Assembly: GCA_013002925.1 (NCBI GenBank) | Contig: JABDLQ010000441.1 | Span: 1-6,866 of the forward strand | From: Gammaproteobacteria bacterium | GTDB lineage: Bacteria; Pseudomonadota; Gammaproteobacteria; Steroidobacterales; SZUA-146 | Length of the DNA stretch: 6,866 nucleotides | Reading direction: 5' to 3' | Made by a program: the position numbers and the translations under genes | Notes under the pieces: generated by a model | The model's database searches: none | Seen by the model: the letters and a program-made list of their open reading frames with translations, nothing else | What the model was told of the DNA's origin: nothing | Part shown: positions 1 to 5,549 of the stretch, in pieces | How the letters are laid out: each line of letters starts with the position of its first letter | Numbering within the stretch: position 1 is the first letter of the stretch

Positions 1-67
1 GGTAGGCACCACGGGCACCCCCTCCCGGAAGTACGAGGCCAACTTTGTTATGGGATGTGTTCGTCAT
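1..67 (-). CDS. Patatin-like phospholipase, N-terminal fragment (runs off the left edge)
   Basis: Only the first 22 residues are in the window. Reading the minus strand from the ATG at 67-65 gives MTNTSHNKV followed by GLVLPGGGARGAY, with no stop before the edge. The GGGARG motif (residues 15-20) after a short hydrophobic strand is the oxyanion-hole signature at the very N-terminus of bacterial patatin-like (RssA-type) serine acyl hydrolases. The GXSXG nucleophile and the catalytic Asp would lie outside the window. An in-frame TGA two codons upstream of the ATG bounds the frame. There is no strong Shine-Dalgarno sequence, only GGA about 9 bases upstream. The gene is divergent from the peroxiredoxin gene. 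Such enzymes cleave acyl chains from phospholipids or other lipids, but the substrate cannot be predicted. The family call is firm for so short a stretch because motif, position and flanking residues all fit. Confidence 0.82.
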   Translation of the reverse strand, partial: MTNTSHNKVGLVLPGGGARGAY

Positions 68-74
68 GTATCAT
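45..74 (+). promoter_or_regulatory. Candidate sigma70-type promoter for the peroxiredoxin gene
   Basis: TTGTTA at 45-50 (4 of 6 to the -35 consensus) and TATCAT at 69-74 (5 of 6 to the -10 consensus) are 18 bases apart. Transcription would begin near 81 and give a leader of about 50 bases before the ATG at 130. It would overlap the first codons of the divergent phospholipase gene, which is possible but lowers confidence. This is consensus matching by eye only. Confidence 0.3.
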
Positions 75-99
75 GATCCGCGACGCGGGAATGTTTCCC
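64..99. repeat. Two short perfect inverted repeats between divergent genes
   Basis: TCATG-TAT-CATGA lies at 64-76 and GGGAA-TGT-TTCCC at 87-99. Both have 5-base arms around a 3-base centre, and their centres are 23 bases apart, about two helical turns. Their sequences differ, so they are not copies of one operator. The first covers the start codon of the minus-strand phospholipase gene (65-67) and the candidate -10 of the peroxiredoxin promoter. They may be regulator sites or chance palindromes. Confidence 0.3.
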
Positions 100-113
100 T
101 GCCCTGAGTTCAT

Positions 114-120
114 GAGGAAG
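114..120 (+). promoter_or_regulatory. Ribosome binding site that sets the peroxiredoxin start
   Basis: GAGGAAG ends 9 bases before the ATG at 130. It is the best Shine-Dalgarno match near any in-frame start of this gene, so it favours 130 over the upstream ATGs at 55, 73, 91 and 112. Confidence 0.6.
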
Positions 121-129
121 AATAGCATT

Positions 130-702
130 ATGGCCCAAAAATCGTATGACCGAGTTCTCAAAGCTCTGATTGGCTTCTCCCTGGCTGCTGCTGCGCTGTG
201 GACAGGTCCACTGATCGCTGCAGAAAAAACTTCAGGTCATTCGGAAGGCCAGATAGCGCCCGATTTTCGACTCCAGGACCAGAATGGCAAATGGCACGAA
301 TTATCAAATTACTGTGGACAATGGGTCGCGCTCTATTTCTACCCGAAAAACGATACGCCCGGATGCACTACCGAGGCCTGCGAATTTCGCGATGACATTT
401 ACACTTTCCGTAAAAACAACATCAAGGTGATTGGCATCAGCCTTGATGACATTGAATCGCATCGTGAATTTGCGGAAAAATACAGCCTGCCATTTACACT
501 GCTTTCTGACGCGGACAAAGAGGTCGCCAGGCAATATGACGTGCTGAAAAACTATGGCGTTGTAAAATACGCCGCGCGTGAAACATTTTTGATCAACCCG
601 GAAGGGGTGATCGCCAAACACTATCGCAAGGTGGATCCCAAAGGGCACTCGGCAGACGTATTGGCATCGATCAGGAAACTGGCGTCTCCAGCGGCTGAAT
701 AA
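130..702 (+). CDS. bcp: Exported PrxQ/Bcp-family peroxiredoxin (thiol peroxidase)
   Basis: The protein has 190 residues from ATG 130. It should reduce hydrogen peroxide and organic hydroperoxides through a reactive cysteine, recycled by a thioredoxin-like partner. Residues 1-31 look like a signal peptide: K4, R8 and K11, a hydrophobic core at about 12-24, and an A-A cleavage site near 30-31, placing the mature enzyme in the periplasm. The thioredoxin fold starts at about residue 42 (APDF). The motif FYPKNDTPGCTTEACEF carries the peroxidatic Cys79 and the resolving Cys84, the C-x4-C spacing of two-cysteine PrxQ enzymes. Thr76 and Pro77 fit the PxxxT/SxxC active-site pattern, and R150 (AARETFLI) fits the conserved active-site Arg. 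An additional Cys62 (NYCGQW) is present. The frame is open back to 55, but those codons overlap the divergent phospholipase gene and lack a good ribosome binding site. Classic Bcp proteins are cytoplasmic and about 155 residues; the excess here is the export signal. The last 32 bases overlap the VWA gene on the other strand. Confidence 0.93.
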   Translation: MAQKSYDRVLKALIGFSLAAAALWTGPLIAAEKTSGHSEGQIAPDFRLQDQNGKWHELSNYCGQWVALYFYPKNDTPGCTTEACEFRDDIYTFRKNNIKVIGISLDDIESHREFAEKYSLPFTLLSDADKEVARQYDVLKNYGVVKYAARETFLINPEGVIAKHYRKVDPKGHSADVLASIRKLASPAAE

Positions 703-1882
703 TTCGGGTTTTTTTGAGCATTTTTACCGACTCATCCAGGCCCTTTAGTGTCAATGGATACATGCGTTCGTCAAGCAGTTCCTGCGTAATTCGAATGGAC
801 GGCGTAAACTCCCAATCTCTTTCACGTACGGGATTTAGCCACACGGCGCTTGGAAAGGTACGTAACAGCCGATTTATCCAGAGCGCTCCGGGCTCTTCGT
901 TAAAATGTTCGATGCTGCCACCCGGATAGGTGATCTCATAGGGGCTCATCGTGGCATCACCCACAAAAATGATTTTGTAGTCGCGGCCATAGGTGCGCAT
1001 GATTTCACGCGTGCTGATGCGTTCACCATGACGGCGCCGATTATCTTTCCACACGCTTTCATACACAAAATTGTGGAAATAAAAATATTCGAGATTCTTG
1101 AATTCTGTGCGTGCAGCCGAAAACAGTTCCTCGCAAATTTTCACATGCGGATCCATGGAGCCGCCCACATCCAGAAACAACAGCACTTTAATCCGGTTAC
1201 GCTTTTCCGGCCGCATTTTGATATCCAGCCAGCCCGCATTGCGCGCTGTTGACGCAATCGTATCGTCAAGGTCCAGTTGATCGGGTGTTCCCTCGCGAGC
1301 AAACAGGCGCAGGCGCCGTAACGCCATTTTTATGTTACGAGTCCCCAATTCGACGTCGGAATCGAGATTCCTGAACATGCGTTTTTCCCAGACCTTCACG
1401 GCCGATGAATGAGTGGCCTGACCACCGACCCGCACGCCATTAGGATTGTAGCCATAAGCCCCAAATGGTGAAGTGCCACCGGTGCCAATCCATTTATTGC
1501 CGCCTTCGTGACGCTCTTGCTGCTCACGCAATCGTTCCGCGAGCGTATTCATCAGCTTTTCCCAGTCTTCAATCCCCTCGATTTTGCTTTTTTCCTCGTC
1601 GCTGAGCAGCAGTTCCACCTGCTTGCGCAGCCAGTCTTCCGGCAAGGTATGCATCTCTTCTGCAAACAGTGTTTCCACGCCGTCAAAATAACTCCCGAAG
1701 GCACGATCAAACAAATCATAACGAGACTCATCTTTGACCAGGGCGGTGCGTGCCAACAGATAAAAGTTATCCAACTGCGAATCAGCAAGATTGGATTGCA
1801 GCGTGCGCAACAGGCTCAGATACTCAGTAATTGAAACCGGGAGCCCGGCCCTTTTTAAATGAAAAAAGAAATCAACGAGCAT
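671..1882 (-). CDS. CoxE-like VWA-domain protein, partner of the MoxR ATPase
   Basis: The protein has 403 residues and no signal peptide or membrane segment, so it is probably cytoplasmic. The N-terminal half (about 1-125) is helical and charged. A Gly-rich linker follows at about 128-155 (GTGGTSPFGAYGYNP). The C-terminal VWA domain starts at about 230. Its metal-site motif is FLDVGGSM (D238, G240, S242), so the middle Ser of the usual DxSxS is Gly; the later acidic position is probably D309 in FVGDATMSP. I recall this substitution as usual in this CoxE-like group (COG3825, VWA_CoxE), so it may not mean loss of metal binding. VWA proteins of this kind act as adaptors between a MoxR-type AAA+ ATPase and a client. 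The start codon lies inside the moxR-family gene (11-base overlap) with no clear Shine-Dalgarno sequence, which suggests translational coupling. It is too short for CbbO and shows no NorD-like extension. The client is unknown. Confidence 0.88.
   Translation of the reverse strand: MLVDFFFHLKRAGLPVSITEYLSLLRTLQSNLADSQLDNFYLLARTALVKDESRYDLFDRAFGSYFDGVETLFAEEMHTLPEDWLRKQVELLLSDEEKSKIEGIEDWEKLMNTLAERLREQQERHEGGNKWIGTGGTSPFGAYGYNPNGVRVGGQATHSSAVKVWEKRMFRNLDSDVELGTRNIKMALRRLRLFAREGTPDQLDLDDTIASTARNAGWLDIKMRPEKRNRIKVLLFLDVGGSMDPHVKICEELFSAARTEFKNLEYFYFHNFVYESVWKDNRRRHGERISTREIMRTYGRDYKIIFVGDATMSPYEITYPGGSIEHFNEEPGALWINRLLRTFPSAVWLNPVRERDWEFTPSIRITQELLDERMYPLTLKGLDESVKMLKKTRIIQPLETPVS
695..715 (+). 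terminator. Weak Rho-independent terminator of the peroxiredoxin gene
   Basis: CTGAA (695-699) can pair with TTCGG (703-707), including one G-U pair. The loop is the TAA stop codon itself, and a run of seven T follows at 709-715. The 5-base stem is short, so termination may be partial. The whole element lies inside the 3' coding end of the opposite-strand VWA gene. Confidence 0.4.
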
Positions 1883-2726
1883 TGCGCTTGTTCAGGAACA
1901 CCAGTTGTTCAAACAAATGTACATCCTGCTCATTTTTCAGTAACGCACCGTGCATGATTGGCATGAGTTTCTTGCCGTCTTTGTCACGCAAGGTATCTTC
2001 AGGGATTTCGTCCGCCAGCAATAATTTTATCCAATCGAGCAACTCCGAAGTAGAGGGCTTCTTTTTGAGTCCGCGGACCTCACGCACATCAAAAAACACG
2101 TTGAGGGCTTCGTTGAGGAGTGATTTTTTCAGGCCAGGATAGTGCACTTCCACAATACGCGCCATTATTTCTCTGGATGGAAAGCGAATGTAGTGGAAAA
2201 AACAACGCCGCAAAAACGCATCCGGGAGTTCTTTTTCATTGTTACTGGTAATTATGATAATCGGGCGGTGCTCGGCACGGACAGACTGCTGCGTTTCGTA
2301 GACAAAAAACTCCATGCGATCGAGTTCCTGCAACAAATCGTTCGGAAACTCGATATCAGCCTTATCGATTTCGTCTATCAGCAACACCGGTTGTCTGGCA
2401 GATTCGAATGCCTCCCAGAGCTTGCCAGGGTTGATGTAATTGCCAATATCCTTAACCCGGTCTTCACCCAGCTGTGAGTCACGTAACCGCGCTACGGCAT
2501 CATACTCATACAGACCCTGACGGGCTTTGGTCGTTGATTTGATATGCCATTCCAGAAGCGGTTTATTGAGTGCACGTGCAACCTCGGCCGCCAATTGCGT
2601 CTTGCCCGTGCCGGGTTCACCCTTGATGAGCAGCGGACGCTCGAGCGTCACCGCCGCATTCACTGCCATCATCAATTCTTCATCGGCTACGTAGCGGTCC
2701 GTACCGCTGAATTTCGTTGTCGTCAT
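1872..2726 (-). CDS. MoxR-family AAA+ ATPase
   Basis: The protein has 284 residues, normal for the family, and is a predicted cytoplasmic ATPase that remodels or activates a client. Visible motifs in order are Walker A GEPGTGKT (36-43), Walker B LLIDEID (115-121), sensor 1 IIITSNN (157-163), arginine-finger region DAFLRRCFFHY (169-179; R173 and R174), and a C-terminal lid with KKKPSTSELLDW (221-232), where the sensor-2 region lies. All core catalytic residues are present. The ATG at 2726 is preceded by a purine-rich AGAGAG rather than a full Shine-Dalgarno sequence. The gene lies 122 bases behind pyk on the same strand and overlaps the VWA gene by 11 bases, so the two products are very probably one functional unit. 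Relatives of the same architecture include NorQ/NorD (nitric oxide reductase), CbbQ/CbbO (Rubisco) and CoxD/CoxE (CO dehydrogenase). None of those clients is in this window. Confidence 0.92.
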   Translation of the reverse strand: MTTTKFSGTDRYVADEELMMAVNAAVTLERPLLIKGEPGTGKTQLAAEVARALNKPLLEWHIKSTTKARQGLYEYDAVARLRDSQLGEDRVKDIGNYINPGKLWEAFESARQPVLLIDEIDKADIEFPNDLLQELDRMEFFVYETQQSVRAEHRPIIIITSNNEKELPDAFLRRCFFHYIRFPSREIMARIVEVHYPGLKKSLLNEALNVFFDVREVRGLKKKPSTSELLDWIKLLLADEIPEDTLRDKDGKKLMPIMHGALLKNEQDVHLFEQLVFLNKRNAR

Positions 2727-2753
2727 AATCTCTCTGTCAGGTTTTTGATACGT

Positions 2754-2797
2754 TACCGACCATACCGCCAGTCACCGCATATCGGCAACTATCGGCA
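2754..2797 (-). promoter_or_regulatory. Candidate promoter and phased repeats upstream of the MoxR gene
   Basis: On the minus strand TTGCCG (2788-2783) and TATGGT (2764-2759) each match the sigma70 consensus at 4 of 6 positions, with an 18-base spacer. Transcription would begin near 2752, about 25 bases before the ATG. On the plus strand the same stretch holds TACCGAC (2754), TACCGCC (2763), CACCGCA (2773) and two exact TATCGGCA copies (2780-2787 and 2790-2797). All are spaced 7 to 10 bases, mostly about one helical turn. The promoter alone is weak evidence; the phased repeats make a regulatory role more plausible. Confidence 0.3.
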
Positions 2798-2848
2798 GTA
2801 CAGGGAAGATAATTTGTGGCTTCCGGCAGGCGCAGGGTTCTGGAGAAC

Positions 2849-4273
2849 CTATTTTACGCGCAGGATTTTCATCGTATTCGTCGCACCGGAGACGCCCGAA
2901 TGATCACCCTTGGTCAAAATCACCCAGTCGCCGGATGAGACGATTTTCTTGGTTTTCATCTGTCTTAGCAAACGGGCCTCCGCTTGCGCCGGAGGCCAGT
3001 CATTGATATTGAAATCTATCGGGTAAACCCCCCGATACAACGCGACGCGACGGCGCGTCGCTTCGTGGCGGGTGACCGCAAAGATCGGCTTACCCGAACG
3101 TATCCGCGAGGCCCACAAACTGGTTGAGCCTGACTCGGTCAGTGCCACGATCGCTTTGACATCCAGATGGTTGGCGGTGTACATCGTCGCCATGGCAATC
3201 GCTTCATCGACGAACTCAAAACGCTCCTGCATGCGATGTTGTGACACCTGGGTCAATTTGTGACGCTCGGCGCCACGGCAGACCCGGTCCATTGCTGTGA
3301 CTGTTTCGACCGGGAAATTGCCGGCAGCCGTCTCCGCCGACAACATCACGGCATCAGTGCCATCAAGTACCGCATTGGCAACGTCCAGAACTTCGGCGCG
3401 TGTGGGCACGGCGCTGTTGATCATCGATTCCATCATCTGGGTCGCTGTAATTACCACGCTGTTGCGGTCACGGGTCAACTCAATAATCTGTTTCTGGACC
3501 GCGGGTAATTCTGCATCCCCGATTTCAACGCCCAGGTCACCGCGGGCAACCATCACGGCATCGGCCGCATCAACGATTTCCCTGATATTCGTGACAGCTT
3601 CTGCCCGTTCAATTTTTGCGATGATAAAGCCTTTGCCGCCGGCTTTACGCAACAGGCGCCGCGCGCGCTCGACATCTTTGGCATCGCGAGGAAAAGAAAT
3701 CGCCAGGTAATCGACCCCGATTTCGGCTGCAAACCGGATGTCTTTTCGATCTTTTGCTGTCAGCGCCTCGGCTGTCAGGCCGCCACCCATCCGGTTGATG
3801 CCCTTGTTGTTTGACAGGCGTCCACCGCGTTTGACCTGACAGTGGATGCGCTTACCCACCACTTTTTTAACTTCCATGGACAACTGGCCATCATCCAGCA
3901 GCAACAAGTCACCCGCGGCTACGTCCTGGCACAGCTTTTTGTACGTAAGACCCACACGATGCTCGTCACCATCATTGGGGCGCAGTGCCGCATCCAGGAT
4001 AAAGGGGGCATTGTTTTTGAGTATCACAGACCCGTCACGAAACTTCTGGATCCGGATTTTCGGCCCCTGCAAATCTCCCAGCACGGCAATGTCGCGATGC
4101 ACCGCAGCGGACACCCGGCGCACCAATTCTATTCGCTCTTGCTGCTCATCGTGGGATCCGTGCGAAAAGTTAATCCGCACAACATTTACACCGGCGATAA
4201 ATAACTCCCGCAGCACTTTCGGGTCATCGGTTGCCGGACCCAGTGTCGCTACAATTTTTGTTCTGCGTCGCAT
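2849..4273 (-). CDS. pyk: Pyruvate kinase (PykA type)
   Basis: It transfers phosphate from phosphoenolpyruvate to ADP, giving pyruvate and ATP, the last step of glycolysis, in the cytoplasm. From ATG 4273 the protein has 474 residues, close to the usual 470-480. It opens with RRTKIVATLGPAT and carries NFSHG (35-39, with R33 before it) and DLQGPKIR (68-74). The signature IIAKIERAEAV follows, with Lys220 and Glu222, then the metal-binding ARGDLGVEIGD (243-253), ITATQMMESM with Thr277, and LSAETAAG (311-318). The insert NKGINRMGGGLTAEALT matches the E. coli PykA (type II) form rather than PykF; AMP and sugar-phosphate activation is known for E. coli PykA but cannot be read from the sequence. The frame is open to a TTG at 4318, with a GTG at 4285, but the ATG gives the usual family N-terminus and neither earlier start has a better ribosome binding site. 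The Shine-Dalgarno sequence is weak. It lies 89 bases behind pgk. Confidence 0.96.
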   Translation of the reverse strand: MRRRTKIVATLGPATDDPKVLRELFIAGVNVVRINFSHGSHDEQQERIELVRRVSAAVHRDIAVLGDLQGPKIRIQKFRDGSVILKNNAPFILDAALRPNDGDEHRVGLTYKKLCQDVAAGDLLLLDDGQLSMEVKKVVGKRIHCQVKRGGRLSNNKGINRMGGGLTAEALTAKDRKDIRFAAEIGVDYLAISFPRDAKDVERARRLLRKAGGKGFIIAKIERAEAVTNIREIVDAADAVMVARGDLGVEIGDAELPAVQKQIIELTRDRNSVVITATQMMESMINSAVPTRAEVLDVANAVLDGTDAVMLSAETAAGNFPVETVTAMDRVCRGAERHKLTQVSQHRMQERFEFVDEAIAMATMYTANHLDVKAIVALTESGSTSLWASRIRSGKPIFAVTRHEATRRRVALYRGVYPIDFNINDWPPAQAEARLLRQMKTKKIVSSGDWVILTKGDHSGVSGATNTMKILRVK

Positions 4274-4336
4274 GCGTATACTCACTGCCAGGAACGGGGA
4301 CGAAACCTTATCACACAAAGCCCGTTAGCAGACCGC

Positions 4337-4354
4337 CGCGATCATGTGATCACG
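4337..4354. promoter_or_regulatory. Imperfect 18-base palindrome between pgk and pyk
   Basis: CGCGATCATGTGATCACG pairs at 7 of 9 positions around its centre, with a perfect GATCA-TG-TGATC core at 4340-4351. It lies in the only larger gap (89 bases) among the glycolytic genes. It could be an operator or a short RNA hairpin. No T-run follows on the minus strand, so it is not a standard terminator. Its role is unproven. Confidence 0.25.
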
Positions 4355-4362
4355 ACAAAGGC

Positions 4363-5535
4363 TCATCCACGCTCTTCAAGGATCGCTACAGCAGGTAGCA
4401 CTTTACCTTCGAGAAACTCAAGAAATGCACCGCCACCGGTGGAGATATACGACACCTGCTCACCAATCCCGAATGCGTCCAGTGCCGCCAGCGTATCACC
4501 CCCGCCAGCTACCGAGAATGCAGTGCTGGCCGCGATGGCCTCACCAACGACCCGTGTGCCTTGCGCAAAAGCCGGAAACTCAAACACACCCAACGGCCCG
4601 TTCCACAAAATGGTGCCAGCCTCTCGCATTATCGCGGCTAACTTTGCAGCCGAATCGGGGCCAATATCCAGCACCATGTCATCTGCCCCAATGTCCTCCA
4701 CCGCTTTTACAGTAGCCCGGGCATCGGCGGAAAACTCGGTTGCCACCACGACATCGGTCGGCACCGGGATGGTTGTGCCTGCGCGTTCAGCCGCGGTCAT
4801 GAGCTCTTTTGCCGTCGCTACAAGGTCTGCTTCGTATAATGATTTACCCACGTTAAAGCCGGCAGCCGCAATAAAAGTATTTGCTATTCCACCACCGACC
4901 ACCAGTCGATCTACCCTTGCCATGAGGTTTTCGAGCACCGTGAGTTTGGTAGAGACTTTGGAGCCGCCAACGATGGCCACCAGCGGTCTGGCCGGATTGT
5001 CCAGCGCCTGTGCCAGAGCCTTGAGTTCGCCACTCAGCAACGGTCCGGCACACGCACGGGGTGCGTGTTTTGCAACCCCATGGGTAGACGCCTGCGCACG
5101 ATGTGCCGTACCAAAGGCATCCATTACATAGATGTCGCACAGGGCTGCCATGCGTTTGGCAAGCTCCTCGTCATTGGCCTTCTCACCAACATTAAAACGC
5201 ACATTCTCGAGAAGCTTCACCTCCCCCGGCACCACCTCAACACCATCAAGCCAATTACTGACCAGCGTGACAGGGTGTTCCAGCAAGGCCGCCAGGCGAT
5301 CCGCGACCGGCCGCAGGGAAAAACGTTCTTCAGGCTGACCTTCCGTCGGACGCCCCAAATGTGACATCACCAGTACAGCGGCACCACCGTCCAGCGCCGC
5401 GCGCAACGTTGGTATCGCCGCCCGTATGCGCCGATCGTTGCTGACACTGCCATTGTCCACTGGCACATTCAGGTCCTGGCGAATCAGCACGCGCTGATCC
5501 GCCAGATCGAGATTCTGCATAAGCTGCATGGGCAT
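4363..5535 (-). CDS. pgk: Phosphoglycerate kinase
   Basis: It interconverts 1,3-bisphosphoglycerate plus ADP and 3-phosphoglycerate plus ATP, in glycolysis, gluconeogenesis or the Calvin cycle, in the cytoplasm. From ATG 5535 the protein has 390 residues, typical for bacteria. The N-terminal substrate domain shows RQDLNVPV (19-26), RIRAAIPT (36-43), SHLGRP (58-63), ENVRF (110-114) and DAFGTAHRAQAS (139-150). The nucleotide domain shows GGSKVSTK (190-197), GGGIANTF (214-221), WNGPLGVFE (311-319), GGGDT (344-348) and STGGGAFLE (365-373). All expected substrate-binding basic residues appear present. An in-frame ATG at 5604 would add 23 residues and overlap gap by 55 bases. GAGGT 7 bases before the ATG at 5535, and the usual family N-terminus, argue for the shorter form. 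Only 14 bases separate it from gap, so the two are surely co-transcribed. Confidence 0.97.
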   Translation of the reverse strand: MPMQLMQNLDLADQRVLIRQDLNVPVDNGSVSNDRRIRAAIPTLRAALDGGAAVLVMSHLGRPTEGQPEERFSLRPVADRLAALLEHPVTLVSNWLDGVEVVPGEVKLLENVRFNVGEKANDEELAKRMAALCDIYVMDAFGTAHRAQASTHGVAKHAPRACAGPLLSGELKALAQALDNPARPLVAIVGGSKVSTKLTVLENLMARVDRLVVGGGIANTFIAAAGFNVGKSLYEADLVATAKELMTAAERAGTTIPVPTDVVVATEFSADARATVKAVEDIGADDMVLDIGPDSAAKLAAIMREAGTILWNGPLGVFEFPAFAQGTRVVGEAIAASTAFSVAGGGDTLAALDAFGIGEQVSYISTGGGAFLEFLEGKVLPAVAILEERG

Positions 5536-5542
5536 GCGGTTT

Positions 5543-5547
5543 ACCTC
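5543..5547 (-). promoter_or_regulatory. Ribosome binding site that sets the pgk start
   Basis: The minus strand reads GAGGT here, 7 bases before the ATG at 5535 and in the 14-base gap after the gap stop codon. No comparable site precedes the in-frame ATG at 5604. Confidence 0.65.
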
Positions 5548-5549
5548 GC

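Noticed and set aside
55..129. Upstream start at 55 for the peroxiredoxin, adding 25 residues
   Set aside because: The extension overlaps the divergent phospholipase start, would put the signal peptide core too far from the N-terminus, and lacks a good ribosome binding site. The ATG at 130 has GAGGAAG at good spacing.
671..2726. Reading the ATPase-VWA pair as CbbQ/CbbO Rubisco activation genes because tkt, gap and pgk are near
   Set aside because: No Rubisco gene is in the window, the VWA protein is far shorter than CbbO, and its CoxE-like layout differs. Proximity alone does not support the name.
2836..2849. Hairpin GGTTC-TCCA-GAACC at the pyk stop codon as a terminator
   Set aside because: The 5-base stem is not followed by a T-run on the minus strand. 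At most it is a weak 3' structure, so read-through into the MoxR gene remains possible.
4274..4318. TTG start at 4318 for pyk
   Set aside because: It adds 15 residues not expected at the pyruvate kinase N-terminus and needs a rare start codon. The ATG at 4273 directly precedes the conserved RRTKIVATLGP.
3846..4328. Plus-strand reading frame of 160 codons opposite pyk
   Set aside because: Composition is typical of an antisense shadow, and the opposite strand encodes a clear pyruvate kinase.
4346..5131. Long plus-strand reading frame of 261 codons opposite pgk
   Set aside because: Its translation is low-complexity, rich in Ser, Ala, Pro and Thr, with no recognisable fold. It is the shadow of a well-conserved pgk on the other strand.
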